From the NCBI GenBank assembly GCA_945872065.1, contig CAMBYH010000024.1, forward strand, positions 1-32,075: a DNA stretch of 32,075 nucleotides, given 5' to 3'. The notes beneath the pieces were generated by a model. That model searched no databases. It was not told the origin of the DNA and worked only from the letters and a program-made list of their open reading frames with translations. Shown here piece by piece: positions 16,117 through 24,075 of the stretch. Source of the stretch: Arsukibacterium tuosuense. Lineage in GTDB: Bacteria > Pseudomonadota > Gammaproteobacteria > Steroidobacterales > GCA-2729495. Each line of letters begins with the position of its first letter. Within the stretch, counting starts at the first letter, position 1. The position numbers and the translations under genes are program-made.

Positions 16117-16260
16117 CCAGGCGGACGTCTTCGACTACATCGAGCGGTTCTACAATCGGCAGCGCAGTCACTCCTACGCTGACGGACTATCGCCGGCCAC
16201 TTATGCCGAAAGCCTATCCAAAAGCCTTAACTGAACCGTCCGTGGAAACGGGGGTGAACC
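16117..16260 (+). mobile_element. IS3-family insertion sequence remnant (3' end)
   Basis: From 16118 the frame encodes ADVFDYIERFYNRQRSHSY then GLSPATYAESL and a stop at 16234. This is the C-terminal end of an IS3-family OrfB transposase, after the catalytic core. The following TGAACCGTCCGTGGAAACGG and GTGAACC resemble the outer terminal repeat of such elements. The rest of the element, including the DDE active site and the left end, is gone, so it cannot move by itself. Confidence 0.8.
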
Positions 16261-16285
16261 ATGCCGGCGCCCTGATTATTCGCCG

Positions 16286-17587
16286 TCAGAAGTTCCAGCC
16301 AAAGTTCGCCGAGACGAACAGCGTCTGCACGTCCCGGAACTTGCCCACGAGGTTGCCCCGGCCACCGTTCGCCACGGGCACCGAGCTTTCGTTGTTTACG
16401 TCCAGGGTGCCGCCCCACTGGTACTCGGCCCCCGCGCCCCAGTGAAATGACTTGGTAACCAGCTGCTGGGCGCCGACGCCGAAACGCCAGCCGGCGGGGG
16501 GCGGTGCGGGAGAAACCGTGCTGCCTTCCTGGAACGCCGAGTCGTAGGCCACACCAAAGTTCATCAGCCAGGCGTCGCTGAGCCGGTACTGGCCACCGAG
16601 CGCACCGTGCCAGGTGTCCTGGTAGGGGGCGTCGGTGGTCAGGCTGACGGGGTTGTTGGACTCGATGCTGACGTCGACCCGGCCAAACTCAGACCAGTCC
16701 TGCCAGCCCACGCTGGCCAGCAGGGCCCAGGTCGGGTCGATCTGGCTGAACACGCTTGCCATGACGGTCTGGGGCACCTTGATGCCCAGATCGATCTCTG
16801 CATTCAGCAGGCCCCGGGAATCCAGCACCGCCTCGAGGCCCGGCGCCAGGCCCGAAAACTCCGCGTTGGAAGAGAAGTCCAGGTCCACCTGGGAGGTGTA
16901 GGTCAGGCCAAGGCGGGTGGCCGGACTGATCTGGTACAGCACGCCCACATTGCCACCAAAGCCCCACTCTTCGTCTTTCAGCTTGAGGCCGCCATCGGGG
17001 CCAGCAACAATATTGTTCACCGCCACCTTGGTCTCAGTCATGCCATACATGGCATTGAGGCTGACGCCCAGGGACAGCTTGTCCGTAACCTGGTAGGCAA
17101 TGGAGGGCAGCAGGGAGACGCCGAGCAGCGCGGCCTTTTTGACGTAGTAGCGGCCGACCCAGTCGTCGTTGTATTCCAGCCCCACTCCGAAGTTGCCCGC
17201 CAGGCCGAAACCGACGGTGAGCTTGGGCGAGATCTCCTGGGTATAAAAGCCGGAGCCCCCGGGGAAGAAGCCGATGGGGTTGCCGCCGCTCGTGCTGCCG
17301 AGTTCCGGTGACGTGCCGCTGTCGACGGAGAAGCTCGGATCCGTGTACAGCATCTGGGTGCCGAGCAGCACCTGCTTGCCGTCCAGCAGGGTCATGCCCG
17401 CCGGGTTGGACAGCACCGTGGAGGCATCCTGGGCGCGGGCGCTGTAGCCGGCCGAGGCGAGGGCCACATCAGCGGTGCCCACCTCATAGAGGATCAGGCC
17501 GCCGGCCCGGGCGGGACCCGCCACTGTCAAAGCCAGGGCTCCAATGGAGACGGCGATAACGGACGACCCGAACTTTGCGATGCTCAT
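16286..17587 (-). CDS. OmpP1/FadL-family outer-membrane transport protein
   Basis: A 433-residue outer-membrane barrel protein that imports long-chain fatty acids or other hydrophobic molecules. The ATG at 17587 has GGAG 8 bases upstream. A signal peptide ends in AGPARA before GGLILYEVGTADVALASAG, the family's typical mature start. SARAQDASTVLSNPAGMTLL is the hallmark NPAG segment of the hatch domain. The chain ends in phenylalanine (VSANFGWNF), as expected for barrel assembly. It is intact although surrounded by remnants. The Fic-like chimera lies 52 bp upstream on the same strand. Cti elsewhere in the window also acts on fatty acids. Confidence 0.88.
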   Translation of the reverse strand: MSIAKFGSSVIAVSIGALALTVAGPARAGGLILYEVGTADVALASAGYSARAQDASTVLSNPAGMTLLDGKQVLLGTQMLYTDPSFSVDSGTSPELGSTSGGNPIGFFPGGSGFYTQEISPKLTVGFGLAGNFGVGLEYNDDWVGRYYVKKAALLGVSLLPSIAYQVTDKLSLGVSLNAMYGMTETKVAVNNIVAGPDGGLKLKDEEWGFGGNVGVLYQISPATRLGLTYTSQVDLDFSSNAEFSGLAPGLEAVLDSRGLLNAEIDLGIKVPQTVMASVFSQIDPTWALLASVGWQDWSEFGRVDVSIESNNPVSLTTDAPYQDTWHGALGGQYRLSDAWLMNFGVAYDSAFQEGSTVSPAPPPAGWRFGVGAQQLVTKSFHWGAGAEYQWGGTLDVNNESSVPVANGGRGNLVGKFRDVQTLFVSANFGWNF

Positions 17588-17639
17588 CAAACGTACTCCG
17601 GCTGGGATTGATGAATGATGGCCGATCAGATGATGCGCA

Positions 17640-18422
17640 TCAACACTTTGGCTCCCGCCGCCGGCGTGAAGCTGGCTGCTGCGCCAGCCCCTGCGGAGCA
17701 ATCGACAGCCAGTAACGCGTGCTCTTGAGCTGGCCTGTGCGGCGCAACGCACCCAGTTCCACGAGCTGACCGAGGTCACGCCGGGCCGTCGCGGCGGGCG
17801 CACCGGTGATTGCCATGTACTTGCCGGCCGAGAGGCCGCCAGTGAACCCATCTGGTCCTTCCCGGAATAGTCGCAGGAGTGCCCTTTCCTGGCGTGCGTT
17901 GATCTGCCCCCGCAGCCGGTCGAGCAGCCGGGTCTTCTGGATGAGGAATTCCAGCCAGCCAAGGGTGTGGGCCTGGGCGGCCAGGACAACATCGGCAAAC
18001 CAGTCGAGCCAGGCGTCCACTTCAAGGCCCTTGTTGGCGGCCTCGAGCTGCGCGTAGTACTCCTTGCGACGGAGCTGGATGACCAGCGACAGCGCCGTGA
18101 GGCTCGGTTGCCCGGCGCCATTAGCCAGCGCCTTCTCGGCAATCCCGCGCCCGAGACGTCCGTTGCCATCCTCGAACGGGTGAATGGATTCGAAATACAG
18201 ATGCGCGAGGCCGGCGCGGGCAAGCGCGGGCAGCGGCTGGTCACCCGCCGGCCCCGTCGCGTTGAACCAGGCGATGAACGCGGCCATCTCGACCGCCACC
18301 GTCTTGACCAGCATCCAGGGCGAACTGACGAGCAGCAGCAGGCCGAACACGCACAGCAGGTGATCCGGTCCCGTCAGGATGTGCTCAATGCCCTGCTTCA
18401 CGAAGTCCGTGACCGTCTGCAA
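17640..18422 (-). CDS. HupE/UreJ-like N-terminus fused to truncated Fic-domain protein
   Basis: A single open frame of 260 residues made of two unrelated parts. Residues 1-41 (DFVKQGIEHILTGPDHLL, then LLLLV) match the first membrane segment of HupE/UreJ_2-family proteins. From about residue 44 (EMAAFIAWFNA) it is a Fic protein. The Fic motif HPFEDGNGR is complete at residues 81-89, and a C-terminal winged-helix-like region follows (GKYMAITGAPAATARRDLGQLVELGAL). The first half of a normal Fic protein, with the flap and the inhibitory helix, is missing. The only start is a weak TTG, and HupE-like text continues upstream of it without a start (WTTIAAAPGK). It is probably a deletion fusion of two neighbouring genes; expression and activity are doubtful. 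Confidence 0.65.
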   Translation of the reverse strand: MQTVTDFVKQGIEHILTGPDHLLCVFGLLLLVSSPWMLVKTVAVEMAAFIAWFNATGPAGDQPLPALARAGLAHLYFESIHPFEDGNGRLGRGIAEKALANGAGQPSLTALSLVIQLRRKEYYAQLEAANKGLEVDAWLDWFADVVLAAQAHTLGWLEFLIQKTRLLDRLRGQINARQERALLRLFREGPDGFTGGLSAGKYMAITGAPAATARRDLGQLVELGALRRTGQLKSTRYWLSIAPQGLAQQPASRRRREPKC

Positions 18423-18521
18423 TTTCCCTGGCGCCGCGGCGATGGTGGTCCAGGGCTGGGAGGGCCGGACCAGGCCGGCCCTGGTTCTGAACCATTGCCT
18501 TAACCTGCAGGAGTTCTGAAC

Positions 18522-18842
18522 GTGATGAAGACGAAACTGTTACTGGCCTGTCTCGTTACCCTGGCCGCTGGCTGCGCCTCGCCCATCACCAAGCAGGATC
18601 AGGCCAGCATGTCTCAGCCGATCAACTGCTCCACCGCGGTCGGCGACGTGCGGGTGCTGGAGTCCGAGAAGGCCCACGTGACCAAGGAAATCGCGAATGG
18701 CGTCTCGTCCATCGTCCCCATCGGCCTGCTGGTCAATGTGGCTGACAAGCAGGAAAAGGCCCGCTTCGAAGTGGGCACCGGCGAGTACAACCGGATGATC
18801 GACAAGAAGATCGCCGAAATCCGCGCCCAGTGCCTTAACTAG
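18522..18842 (+). CDS. Small lipoprotein, unknown function (106 aa)
   Basis: GTG at 18522 follows AGGAG by 8 bases, and the next codon is ATG (18525), which may be the true start. A lipoprotein signal leads to the lipobox LAAGC. The mature part has two further cysteines (NCSTAV and AQCLN) and a central glycine- and valine-rich segment, GVSSIVPIGLLVNV, which may be a membrane-associated or glycine-zipper-like hairpin. I cannot assign a function. It converges on the 681-aa membrane protein gene, with a GC-rich hairpin between them. Confidence 0.75.
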   Translation: MMKTKLLLACLVTLAAGCASPITKQDQASMSQPINCSTAVGDVRVLESEKAHVTKEIANGVSSIVPIGLLVNVADKQEKARFEVGTGEYNRMIDKKIAEIRAQCLN

Positions 18843-18853
18843 ACGACGTGCTC

Positions 18854-18882
18854 CCCGCGGGTCCGGGTCCCGGGCCCGCGGG
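18854..18882. terminator. Bidirectional GC-rich hairpin
   Basis: Fourteen-base arms beginning CCCGCGGG pair around a single T, with one G-T mismatch on plus. It lies 12 bp after the lipoprotein stop and 8 bp before the stop of the convergent membrane protein gene. No T-run follows on either side, so the hairpin may mainly protect transcript ends. Confidence 0.6.
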
Positions 18883-18889
18883 CCTCACT

Positions 18890-20935
18890 CTACCGCGTGC
18901 CGGTAGTGCTGTGGTTGAGCGGCTTGCCAGCCAGATCAATGATCACTATTCCATGCCGGTCGTAGACCAGCGGGCGCGTCACCCGTAGCGCCTCCAGGGC
19001 GGTCTGAAAGTCGAAGCTTTGCTGTGCTTCGCTGCGTTCCACGCGGAAGGCGCCGGGCTCCAGCCGCTTCCCGTACTTCTCCCGGCTAAAGCCGGCCTCG
19101 GTGGCGTAGTCCCACGCGACGTAACGCACGCCCTCCCCCAGCAGATAGCGCCGCAGTTCGGCGGGATCAGTCCCCACGGGCATTCCCGGCGGCGGACTCG
19201 CCCCACCCGGCACGTCGGCGATATAGACGTCGGGCCGGAAGCGCAAGAGAAAGGGGAACTGCAGTCGGGTCAGCACTGCGCCGTCCACTGGCAGGTGCGC
19301 GGACAGGTCCGCGTAGGCTTCCCGGCGCTCCGCCGTGACGAGTTCCTGACCCTGGACACTCCGGCTCACGGCAGCCGCTGCCTTGCCGGCCTCCCCCAGG
19401 AGGGATACCAGGCCAAAGACCGCGAGCAGGGCGGCACTGACCAGCGGAGCCACCGGCCACTGCCCCGCGGTTGGTCGGCGCGCCAGAATAATCAGGCCTG
19501 CGAGCAGTGACCCGAAGACAAAGGGCACGGTATAGCGATAGACGTTATAGGCCCCGGTCGCGAAACCCATGATGAGCAGGCTGATGAGGGCCGTCATGAA
19601 CATGCTCGCGGGCAGGAGCGTTGCCGGGTCCCGCAGTTTGTGCCGCCAGAGCGTGTGTACCAGCAGGACCAGAGTGATCAGCATCGGCAGCCGCAGGAAG
19701 GGATCGACCAGCCAGTTGCCCAGGTCAGCACCCAGCGTTTCAGCCTGCAGAAACCCGGCATTGAGTGGCGGAGAGGTGCCATACACGGACCCCTCATAGC
19801 CCTTCCCGAATAATGGATACAGGGCTGTCCCGGACGAGCGCTGCAAGTCGGCCATCCAGGGGCCCAGCGTGGCGGCCGCCACGCCGATGGCGGGCACGGC
19901 CCAACCGAGCAGGCGCTTCCAGAGCGCCGGTGTGTTCACCAGCAGACTGCACCCGCCCGCGAAAACTGCGAGTGCCACGTAGGGAATGAACGAATTCTTC
20001 AGCGTGCAGGCGGACGCCCCGCAGAGCCCTATGAGGATTGCCCGGGACAGCAACGACGCCGAGGGGTCAGCCTCCAGGACTCTCTGGCAGTCGGCAAGGA
20101 GCAGCCACATTGCCAGCAGCAACGGGATGACGATGACTACCGTGGACACGTTGACAATGGGAAAGGGAAACATCGCGACCGCTGCCGCCAGACCGAGCAG
20201 CGTGAGCTTCACCCGCACGTCTGCCGCCGGGATCGCGGCGGTGACCATGCCGGCGAGCATAAGCACCGCAACGCCCGGATCCAGAATGTGCAGGAAGCGA
20301 AGCGGGAACTCGGCAGCCACCAGGCTCAACAGGAAGTACTGACCACCAAGTCCGCTGATCAGCCGGCGTCGGGAAAAGGGGTCCTCCCCCAGGGAGCCCA
20401 GCTGCACCAGCTTTTCTGTAAAGGCCAGGTAGGCGTGATAGTCGTCGTGGGGGTTGAACTTGGGCCAGCCTGCCGCCGTGATATAGCTCCAGACCAGAGC
20501 AACGACCAGGAATCCAGTCAGCAGGACCACGCGGCGGGATAGACCGGGGGTCGGGCCGGGATCGCGCACCGGGGTGCGAGAGGCGAACAGCACTCCGCCC
20601 GCGTAGGAAATGGCCCCGGTCCAGACAAATAGTCCGAGGCTCCAGGCATTTACCCAGCCATAGAGGTTCAGCCAGCCACCCAGGGCAATCGCCAGGGCCA
20701 GGCCCGCGGCCGCGTGCAGATACTCACTGGCCCGGAGCCGGAGCAGCCCCCGCGTCACGATCCAGCCCCACCCGGTGAAACTCTGGAGCAGCAAGAGGCC
20801 CCAGGCGGCAGCGGCGAGGAACATCACCCAGGGCGCCGGTGCCGCTCCCAACAGATGAAATTTCCAGGCGAGGAAAAAACTGGCAGGCGCTGCTGCGGAG
20901 GCAGCGTACAGGGCCGAGCGGCGGCTCGCCGACAT
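18890..20935 (-). CDS. Large multi-pass membrane protein, possibly GT-C glycosyltransferase-like
   Basis: A 681-residue protein with about 12 or more hydrophobic helices over residues 10-510 and a soluble C-terminal domain (from about ERREAYADLSAHLP). The ATG at 20935 is preferred to a TTG two codons upstream. After the third or fourth helix lies a loop with WPKFNPHDDYHAYLAF. An Asp-Asp pair in an early extracytoplasmic loop, many helices and a soluble tail recall GT-C glycosyltransferases that use polyprenyl-linked sugars, but I see no decisive signature. The C-terminal part has FLLRFRPDVYIADVPGG and ends GIVIIDLAGK. The secreted methyltransferase gene ends just downstream of its start region in the same direction. 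Confidence 0.6.
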   Translation of the reverse strand: MSASRRSALYAASAAAPASFFLAWKFHLLGAAPAPWVMFLAAAAWGLLLLQSFTGWGWIVTRGLLRLRASEYLHAAAGLALAIALGGWLNLYGWVNAWSLGLFVWTGAISYAGGVLFASRTPVRDPGPTPGLSRRVVLLTGFLVVALVWSYITAAGWPKFNPHDDYHAYLAFTEKLVQLGSLGEDPFSRRRLISGLGGQYFLLSLVAAEFPLRFLHILDPGVAVLMLAGMVTAAIPAADVRVKLTLLGLAAAVAMFPFPIVNVSTVVIVIPLLLAMWLLLADCQRVLEADPSASLLSRAILIGLCGASACTLKNSFIPYVALAVFAGGCSLLVNTPALWKRLLGWAVPAIGVAAATLGPWMADLQRSSGTALYPLFGKGYEGSVYGTSPPLNAGFLQAETLGADLGNWLVDPFLRLPMLITLVLLVHTLWRHKLRDPATLLPASMFMTALISLLIMGFATGAYNVYRYTVPFVFGSLLAGLIILARRPTAGQWPVAPLVSAALLAVFGLVSLLGEAGKAAAAVSRSVQGQELVTAERREAYADLSAHLPVDGAVLTRLQFPFLLRFRPDVYIADVPGGASPPPGMPVGTDPAELRRYLLGEGVRYVAWDYATEAGFSREKYGKRLEPGAFRVERSEAQQSFDFQTALEALRVTRPLVYDRHGIVIIDLAGKPLNHSTTGTR

Positions 20936-20976
20936 TGGCAAGGAGCCTCTCGGTTCCCTGGTCTGACTACGTGGTC

Positions 20977-21744
20977 TCAGGGCTTGCGAAAGCGCAGCGC
21001 GAACCGGTCCGAGTTGCCGCTGACAGTCTTGCGGGCCACTTCGTAGCGCAGTTCGTCATCCGGGATGTAGTGAATGGCGGAGTAGTCTTCGAGAATAAAA
21101 CCTGCCGCCTGGACTTCCCGGATCACCAGCACGGGATCCACCCGCCGCCAGTTCTCCGTGTTGTCGGGCTCGTTGTGCCGGCGGGTGTGATCGAGGATGC
21201 CGTAGTGCCCACCGGACTTCAGCGCCGCGAAAACCGCCTTGTTCAGGCTGGCGCGGGCTCCGGCCGACAGGTTGTGATAGTTGCGGAAGGTGAGGATCAG
21301 ATCCAGATCCTTCACGCCCAGGGAGAAGTCGCCGAGATCGAACTGGCCCATCTTGCCGGGCGCCGGCGACATTTTGGCGTCCACCGGGGCAACCTTCACC
21401 CTGGCGAGGGACGGCGTAGCCTTGAGCACGGGCGCGAGTCGGTCGGTACCAATGGCGACGTAGAGCTCGCCCTTCTCCGCCAGCACCGGGCCGAGGATCT
21501 TCGTGTACCAGCCCACGGAGGGCACCAGCTCCAGCACCCGCATGTTGTCCTGCAGCCCGAAGAACTCCAGCGTCTGCCGGGGCTTGCGCTCGGCGTCACG
21601 CTCTTTCTCCTCCGGCGTGCGGATGTCGCTGTTCATCGCCGCCACGATCTTCTCACCCATGGGCGTGAGCTTCTCGGGCATGAACTGGGCCTGGGCGACG
21701 CCAGCAAAGGCCAGCAGGGCGATGGGAAGCAGCAGATTACGCAT
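20977..21744 (-). CDS. Predicted methyltransferase with a signal peptide (COG4798-like)
   Basis: A 255-residue protein. The ATG at 21744 has GGAG upstream. It opens with a classic secretion signal, RNLLLPIALLAFAGVAQAQ, cleaved after AQA. A SAM-methyltransferase-like fold follows: MRVLELVPSVGWYTKILGPVL corresponds to motif I, FDLGDFSLGVKDLDLILTFRNYHNL to the motif IV region, and GGHYGILDHTRR to a later strand. The secreted predicted methyltransferase family (COG4798) has this layout. Whether it is an active methyltransferase outside the cytoplasm, where SAM is not expected, is unresolved. The membrane protein gene starts about 40 bp downstream in the same direction. Confidence 0.8.
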   Translation of the reverse strand: MRNLLLPIALLAFAGVAQAQFMPEKLTPMGEKIVAAMNSDIRTPEEKERDAERKPRQTLEFFGLQDNMRVLELVPSVGWYTKILGPVLAEKGELYVAIGTDRLAPVLKATPSLARVKVAPVDAKMSPAPGKMGQFDLGDFSLGVKDLDLILTFRNYHNLSAGARASLNKAVFAALKSGGHYGILDHTRRHNEPDNTENWRRVDPVLVIREVQAAGFILEDYSAIHYIPDDELRYEVARKTVSGNSDRFALRFRKP

Positions 21745-21799
21745 GGGGGTCTCCTGAAGGTCTGCGGCGAGCGCCGGAGGATTGACCTAGTATAGAACG

Positions 21800-21833
21800 A
21801 ACAAGGGCCGCGCCGGATGGCGCGGCCCTTGTT
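21800..21833 (-). terminator. Intrinsic terminator after the sulfatase pseudogene
   Basis: AACAAGGGCCGCGCC (21800-21814) pairs perfectly with GGCGCGGCCCTTGTT (21819-21833) around a 4-base loop. Read on minus it follows the sulfatase stop by about 11 bases and is trailed by TTGTTCGTTCT, a moderate U-rich tail. It separates the pseudogene from the secreted methyltransferase gene. Confidence 0.75.
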
Positions 21834-21844
21834 TCCAGACTTGC

Positions 21845-23356
21845 TTACTCGCTGGTCTTGTTGTTCCGCTGGGCGGCTTCCAGCGTCGCGATGTCGGCCG
21901 GCGTCAGCTGGGGCCGGTCGATGGCCAGCGTGATCTTGTTGATCTTGCCGTCGAAGGCAAAAGGCACCTGATAGTCCTGGTCATCCGCCGTCGAGCCGGT
22001 GTCGGAACCCACATCCAGGTTCTCGTCCCACTGCAGGGTGAGGGGAAGGGACTTCGGCATCTGCTGGGTGGCCACCACCTTGCCGTCCACCGTCAGCACG
22101 CCCGTGCCGCCCCGGCCAATGCCGCTGGGACTGCCGTAGGCGAGGGTCGCCATGCCGAGACCGTCGTACTTGAAGTCGAATTCCAGGGTCTGCTTGCCGG
22201 GAGACAGCACGTCCGCGCCAGTCCACTTGATGCGCTCCAGGTCCACCAGATTCCAGGTGAACACGGGCTTGCCCTTGAGCAGGTAGAAGCCGTAGCCCGC
22301 GAAACGTCCACCCTGGGTGATCAGCATGCCGTTGCCGCCCCCGCCGGAATCTCCACCTCGGCCTTGAAGTTGTAGGACGAGTTGAGAATCGAGGGCGCGT
22401 CCCCGTTGGGCGTGCCCGTGAGGGGCGTCGTCCAGGTGAACACATTCCGGCCAGCCGTAATGCTGGGCCGGGGTGTCAGCAGGCGTGCGACCACTGAAGA
22501 GTCGAGAGGCAGAACCTGGTACTTCTTCGCCTCCTCCATGAAGATGTCCTGCAGCTCCTTGGGCGTGGCCGGGTTCTTCGCCGCGACGTCATCGGCCTGG
22601 GTCCAGTCCTTGCTCAGGTCGTAGAGCTCCCAGGGGAAGGTGGTGGGGCGCGTGGGTGCCACCCGGCACGTAGTAGACAAAGAAAGGCTGGTCCGGGGTC
22701 AGAGTGTTGACCTGGTTCATGTAGCCGATGGCCTCGTCCGCCATGGCCGTGATCAGGTTGAAGTTCGGGTTGCCGATGAAGGGATAGATGTAGGTGGTGT
22801 TGCGGGCCAGGTTGGCCGGCTGCCACTGGCTCGTGTCACCACCCATGAAGCCGTAGAAGTACTCGAAGCCCATGCCCGTCGGCCACTGGTCGAAGGGGCC
22901 GATGGAACTCGACGTAAAGGACGGCGTGTTGTGGTTCTTGCCGAACCAGGACGTGCGGTAACCGTTGTCCTTGAGGATCCGGCCGATGGTGGCCTTGTCT
23001 TCCGTGATGATGCTGTTGTAGCCCGGGTAGCCGGTCGCCTGCTCGGAAATCACTCCGAAGCCTACCGAGTGGTGATTGCGCCCGGTGATCAGGGCGGCCC
23101 GGGTGGGCGAGCACAGCGCCGTGGAGTTGAAGTTGGTGTAGCGCAGGCCGTTCTTCGCGATGCGGTCCAGTGCGGGCGTGGGGATCACACCACCGAAGGT
23201 GCTGGGCACGCCGTAGCCCGAGTCGTCCGTCATGATCAGCAGCACGTTGGGCGCGCCCTTGCGAGGTACGAGGCGGGGCGGCCAGTAGGGGGTGGACTGC
23301 TGGGCGGTCGTGCCGATCTTGCCGCCAAAGACCGGGGATGGAGCCGGGAGCTGCAA
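21845..23356 (-). pseudogene. Arylsulfatase pseudogene with large internal deletion
   Basis: Three pieces of a type I sulfatase lie in order in different frames. The N-terminal piece (23356 to about 22645) has APNVLLIMTDDSGYG and the catalytic CSPTRAALITGR with the formylglycine cysteine, and ends at FFVYYVPGGTHAPHH. The text then jumps to FPWELYDLSKDWTQADD in another frame, so roughly 230-270 residues of the middle are missing. A second frameshift in a G/C run near 22340 separates EVEIPAG from NGMLITQGGRFAGYG, the C-terminal beta-sandwich, which reads to 21845. No signal peptide is present: a stop precedes the TTG at 23356. The gene is dead; its ancestral product would have hydrolysed sulfate esters in the periplasm. 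Confidence 0.85.
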
Positions 23357-23439
23357 GCCCGCCCGGAGCTGAAGCGAGAGGTCAGAACTAAAATTCTACC
23401 GTGACACTTATTTCTTGCCTAGGTGTATGGGAAGGACGG

Positions 23440-24075
23440 ATGATCGTGGGGATGGCTCCTCGCGCGCTCCTTGCCTGCCCCGACTGCGACCTGCTGCAGC
23501 GGGAGCCGGAACCGGCTGACCGGACCGTCGTCACCTGCGCCCGCTGCGGGTCGGTTCTGTATCGCGATACGCCCGACACCGTCGACCGGACCCTCGCTTT
23601 TGCGCTGGGGGCCAGCGTGCTCTTCATTGTTGCCAACGCGTTTCCCATCGTCGGCATGACGATCGAGGGCCGGTCGAATACGGTCAGCCTGCCCGGAGCC
23701 CTGGTCGCGCTGTGGCATCAGGACATGCAGCTGGTCGCCGGACTCGTGGGCCTGACCACCCTGCTGGCCCCCGGCCTGGTTCTGGCAGCGCTCCTGTACC
23801 TGGTCCTGCCCCTGCATTTCGGCCGCCAGCCGCCCGGCGTGCCGCTGATCCTGCGTACGCTGGACAGTATCCAGCCCTGGGGACTCGTGGAAGTTTTCAT
23901 GCTGGGCCTGCTGGTGTCCCTCGTGAAACTGGAGATGTACGCGAAGGTGGTGCCCGGTGTGGCGCTCTGGGCCTTTGGGGCCCTGCTCCTGGTGTTTACC
24001 GCCATGGCTGCCGCCTTTGACCCGCGCAGCCTCTGGGCCCGCATCGGTACTGCCCGCAGCGGTGCTGGCCGGTGA
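23440..24075 (+). CDS. pqiA: PqiA-type membrane protein, first half (split PqiA/LetA)
   Basis: A 211-residue inner-membrane protein with a cytoplasmic zinc ribbon (CPDCDLLQREP and CARCG, about residues 12-36) and four predicted helices. In E. coli, PqiA and LetA are single chains of about 420 residues made of two such halves and support the MCE protein encoded next to them. Here each half is a separate gene. The ATG at 23440 is chosen because GGAAGGA precedes it; a GTG at 23401 and an ATG at 23452 are in frame. A TAAAAT at 23389-23394 is a weak -10 candidate. The next gene overlaps by 4 bases, so translation is probably coupled. Confidence 0.88.
   Translation: MIVGMAPRALLACPDCDLLQREPEPADRTVVTCARCGSVLYRDTPDTVDRTLAFALGASVLFIVANAFPIVGMTIEGRSNTVSLPGALVALWHQDMQLVAGLVGLTTLLAPGLVLAALLYLVLPLHFGRQPPGVPLILRTLDSIQPWGLVEVFMLGLLVSLVKLEMYAKVVPGVALWAFGALLLVFTAMAAAFDPRSLWARIGTARSGAGR

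Noticed and set aside
17631-17642. TGATGCGCATCA, a 12-base palindrome upstream of the FadL-like gene, considered as an operator
   Set aside because: It overlaps the stop of the Fic-like frame and occurs once; a 12-base palindrome is not rare enough to claim a regulator site.
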